Positions 9,050 to 10,000 of a stretch of DNA of 10,000 nucleotides are shown one piece after another. A model generated the notes under the pieces. It had not been told where the DNA came from. It made no database searches and saw only the letters and a program-made list of their open reading frames with translations. Each line of letters begins with the position of its first letter. Position 1 is the stretch's first letter. The position numbers and the translations under genes were made by a program. The DNA is taken from NCBI GenBank assembly GCA_037179515.1, contig JAXCGZ010007677.1, forward strand, positions 25,001-35,000, in the 5' to 3' direction. The DNA is from Halocaridina rubra (taxonomy: Eukaryota > Arthropoda > Malacostraca > Decapoda > Atyidae).

Positions 9050-9314
9050 GGCCGCTTTCACACTAAAGTGGCACGTCACACGTGGCACGCCAGTTGAAAA
9101 GGAACATCCCGAAATATATGAAGCCTTTCACACAAAATTGGCGTGACACTTCCCATGTGCCACGTGCGACTTGCGTGGCAAGTCGCACTTGGCTCACGAG
9201 ACGCGTCACGCCACCTCTGTGTGATAGGCTTCATATATTTCAGGATGTTCCTTTTCAACTGGCGTGCCACGTGGCATGGCACGTGCGACGTGCCACTTTG
9301 GTGTGAAAGCGGCC
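9050..9314. mobile_element. 265-bp palindromic MITE-like element with GGCCGCTTTCACAC termini
   Basis: Left arm 9050-9174 and right arm 9178-9314 are inverted copies with a 3-bp centre. I count 13 mismatches over 125 aligned bases and one 12-bp insertion in the right arm (about 9271-9282 region). The 14-bp terminal repeats GGCCGCTTTCACAC and GTGTGAAAGCGGCC match perfectly. GGC-rich termini followed by TTTCACAC recall PIF/Harbinger-type non-autonomous elements, but the flanks (TTATTAA on the left, CAAGA on the right) show no clean 3-bp TWA duplication. The superfamily is therefore tentative. Frames on both strands through this region are palindrome translations, not genes. Confidence 0.78.
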
Positions 9315-9551
9315 CAAGACAGCCTTTGAAGATACAACAATGCTCCAGTTTTGGAAATTCAGAAGACATGCATGCATTTGCATTGCACATTGCAGAGTAA
9401 TACACACAAGCCATGCCGCATGAATTGCATGCAAATTTTGATGCATAATTACTGTGCTGAAGTTTCTTTTTGTTAAAATGTTTTTATAGGTTGTATGCTC
9501 AAATAATAATTCATATACATAGAACATACTTATATGGGAATGAATTTGATG

Positions 9552-9555
<4 letters not shown>
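9315..9555. other. Non-coding stretch containing GCATGCA-type words
   Basis: About 240 bp with no supported gene. GCATGC and TGCATG words cluster at 9366-9445, forming an imperfect inverted repeat. Confidence 0.5.
9376..9436. promoter_or_regulatory. Inverted pair of POU octamer-like sites
   Basis: ATTTGCAT at 9376-9383 and its exact complement ATGCAAAT at 9429-9436 match the octamer bound by POU-domain proteins. Bases next to both copies also pair (GCATTGCA against TGAATTGCATGC), so this may simply be a short decayed inverted repeat. No gene nearby supports a regulatory role. Confidence 0.2.

Positions 9556-9623
<68 letters not shown>
9556..9623. repeat. (TA)34 microsatellite
   Basis: A pure alternating TA tract of about 68 bp. 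The flanks (GATGATAT on the left, AATTAAAG on the right) show no link to the other elements. Confidence 0.97.
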
Positions 9624-9626
<3 letters not shown>

Positions 9627-10000
9627 TAAAGATGAAATATATAAACCATAAAAATTTCATTTATGATTAAAAGAAAAAATATGTGTGTAAAGCCTGCAAG
9701 CATAGAGAGGCATGCTTTTTTAATTGAAGAAAAGTTAAAACACGTTTGAGTCTTTTAAATCACGCAGACATACACAAACCTATCTTGCACAAGAGAATAA
9801 ACAACTGGAAACGCGTACATGTGTATTAACAAATATACATAAAATATGTCAAATATACATACACAAAATATACACCAGCTTATCATTTATAAACATACAT
9901 CTCCATACACTCTCCCACATACATGCAAAAGAAAACAACTCAAACACAAACACACCAATAACACTTTTTCCTCAGGAAATCCTTGTTAGATTATGATAAA
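9624..10000. other. AT-rich non-coding stretch with scattered ATACA words
   Basis: No frame longer than a few tens of codons. From about 9765 to 9955 the words ATACAC, ATACAT and AAATATAC recur irregularly, giving a loosely repetitive A- and C-rich patch that is not a true tandem repeat. The window ends here without a recognisable feature. Confidence 0.5.

Noticed and set aside
9076..9527. Overlapping frames of 74-112 codons on both strands
   Set aside because: Most lie in the 9050-9314 palindrome, where both strands carry similar sequence, so mirrored frames are expected. None shows a domain.

Overview
The window looks like non-coding, repeat-dominated DNA from an animal nuclear genome, most likely an arthropod. 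A decapod crustacean (penaeid-shrimp type) is my best guess. The reasons are the very dense microsatellites (TA, CA/GT, ATCT, TTTA, GAA and TTA tracts), general AT-richness, several short runs of the arthropod telomere-type motif AACCT/AGGTT, and a CR1/L2-like retrotransposon tail. The taxon is inferred and could be tested only by alignment. I find no convincing host protein-coding gene, rRNA, tRNA gene or CRISPR array. Most open frames are short and lie in simple repeats or in the strands of palindromes.

Layout. Bases 1-1638 are unique-looking sequence without a recognisable gene. Bases 1639-2529 hold an ATCT tract, a (TA)37 tract, a 109-bp palindrome whose two arms each carry a tRNA-type B-box, and a CA tract. 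Bases 2530-4067 hold two 5'-truncated copies of the same non-LTR (LINE) retrotransposon 3' end, arranged tail to tail around a 208-bp AT tract. By eye the copies differ at 12 of 632 aligned bases, with no indels. A 45-base poly(A) tract lies at 4651-4695. Bases 4981-5735 are a diverged minisatellite built on a 24-bp unit inside a longer higher-order repeat. A 234-bp, almost perfect palindrome with no loop fills 5868-6101.

Bases 6102-7600 are AT-rich and contain a TTTA tract and a polypurine stretch. Bases 7603-7863 look like one or two retroposon tails ending in a long GAA tract. Bases 8161-8960 contain several diverged units spaced about 150-170 bp apart, each with a TAACCTAACC-like core. 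A 223-bp palindromic MITE-like element (8514-8736) interrupts this series, and a third palindrome (9050-9314) follows it. The right end has an inverted pair of POU-type octamers, a (TA)34 tract and AT-rich sequence.

No gene set works together here. The coherent theme is mobile and foldback DNA: four hairpin-forming elements of different families and one large inverted LINE pair, embedded in microsatellites. The best candidates for something undescribed are the palindromic elements and the LINE family that appears to sit in compound (CA)n(TA)n tracts.
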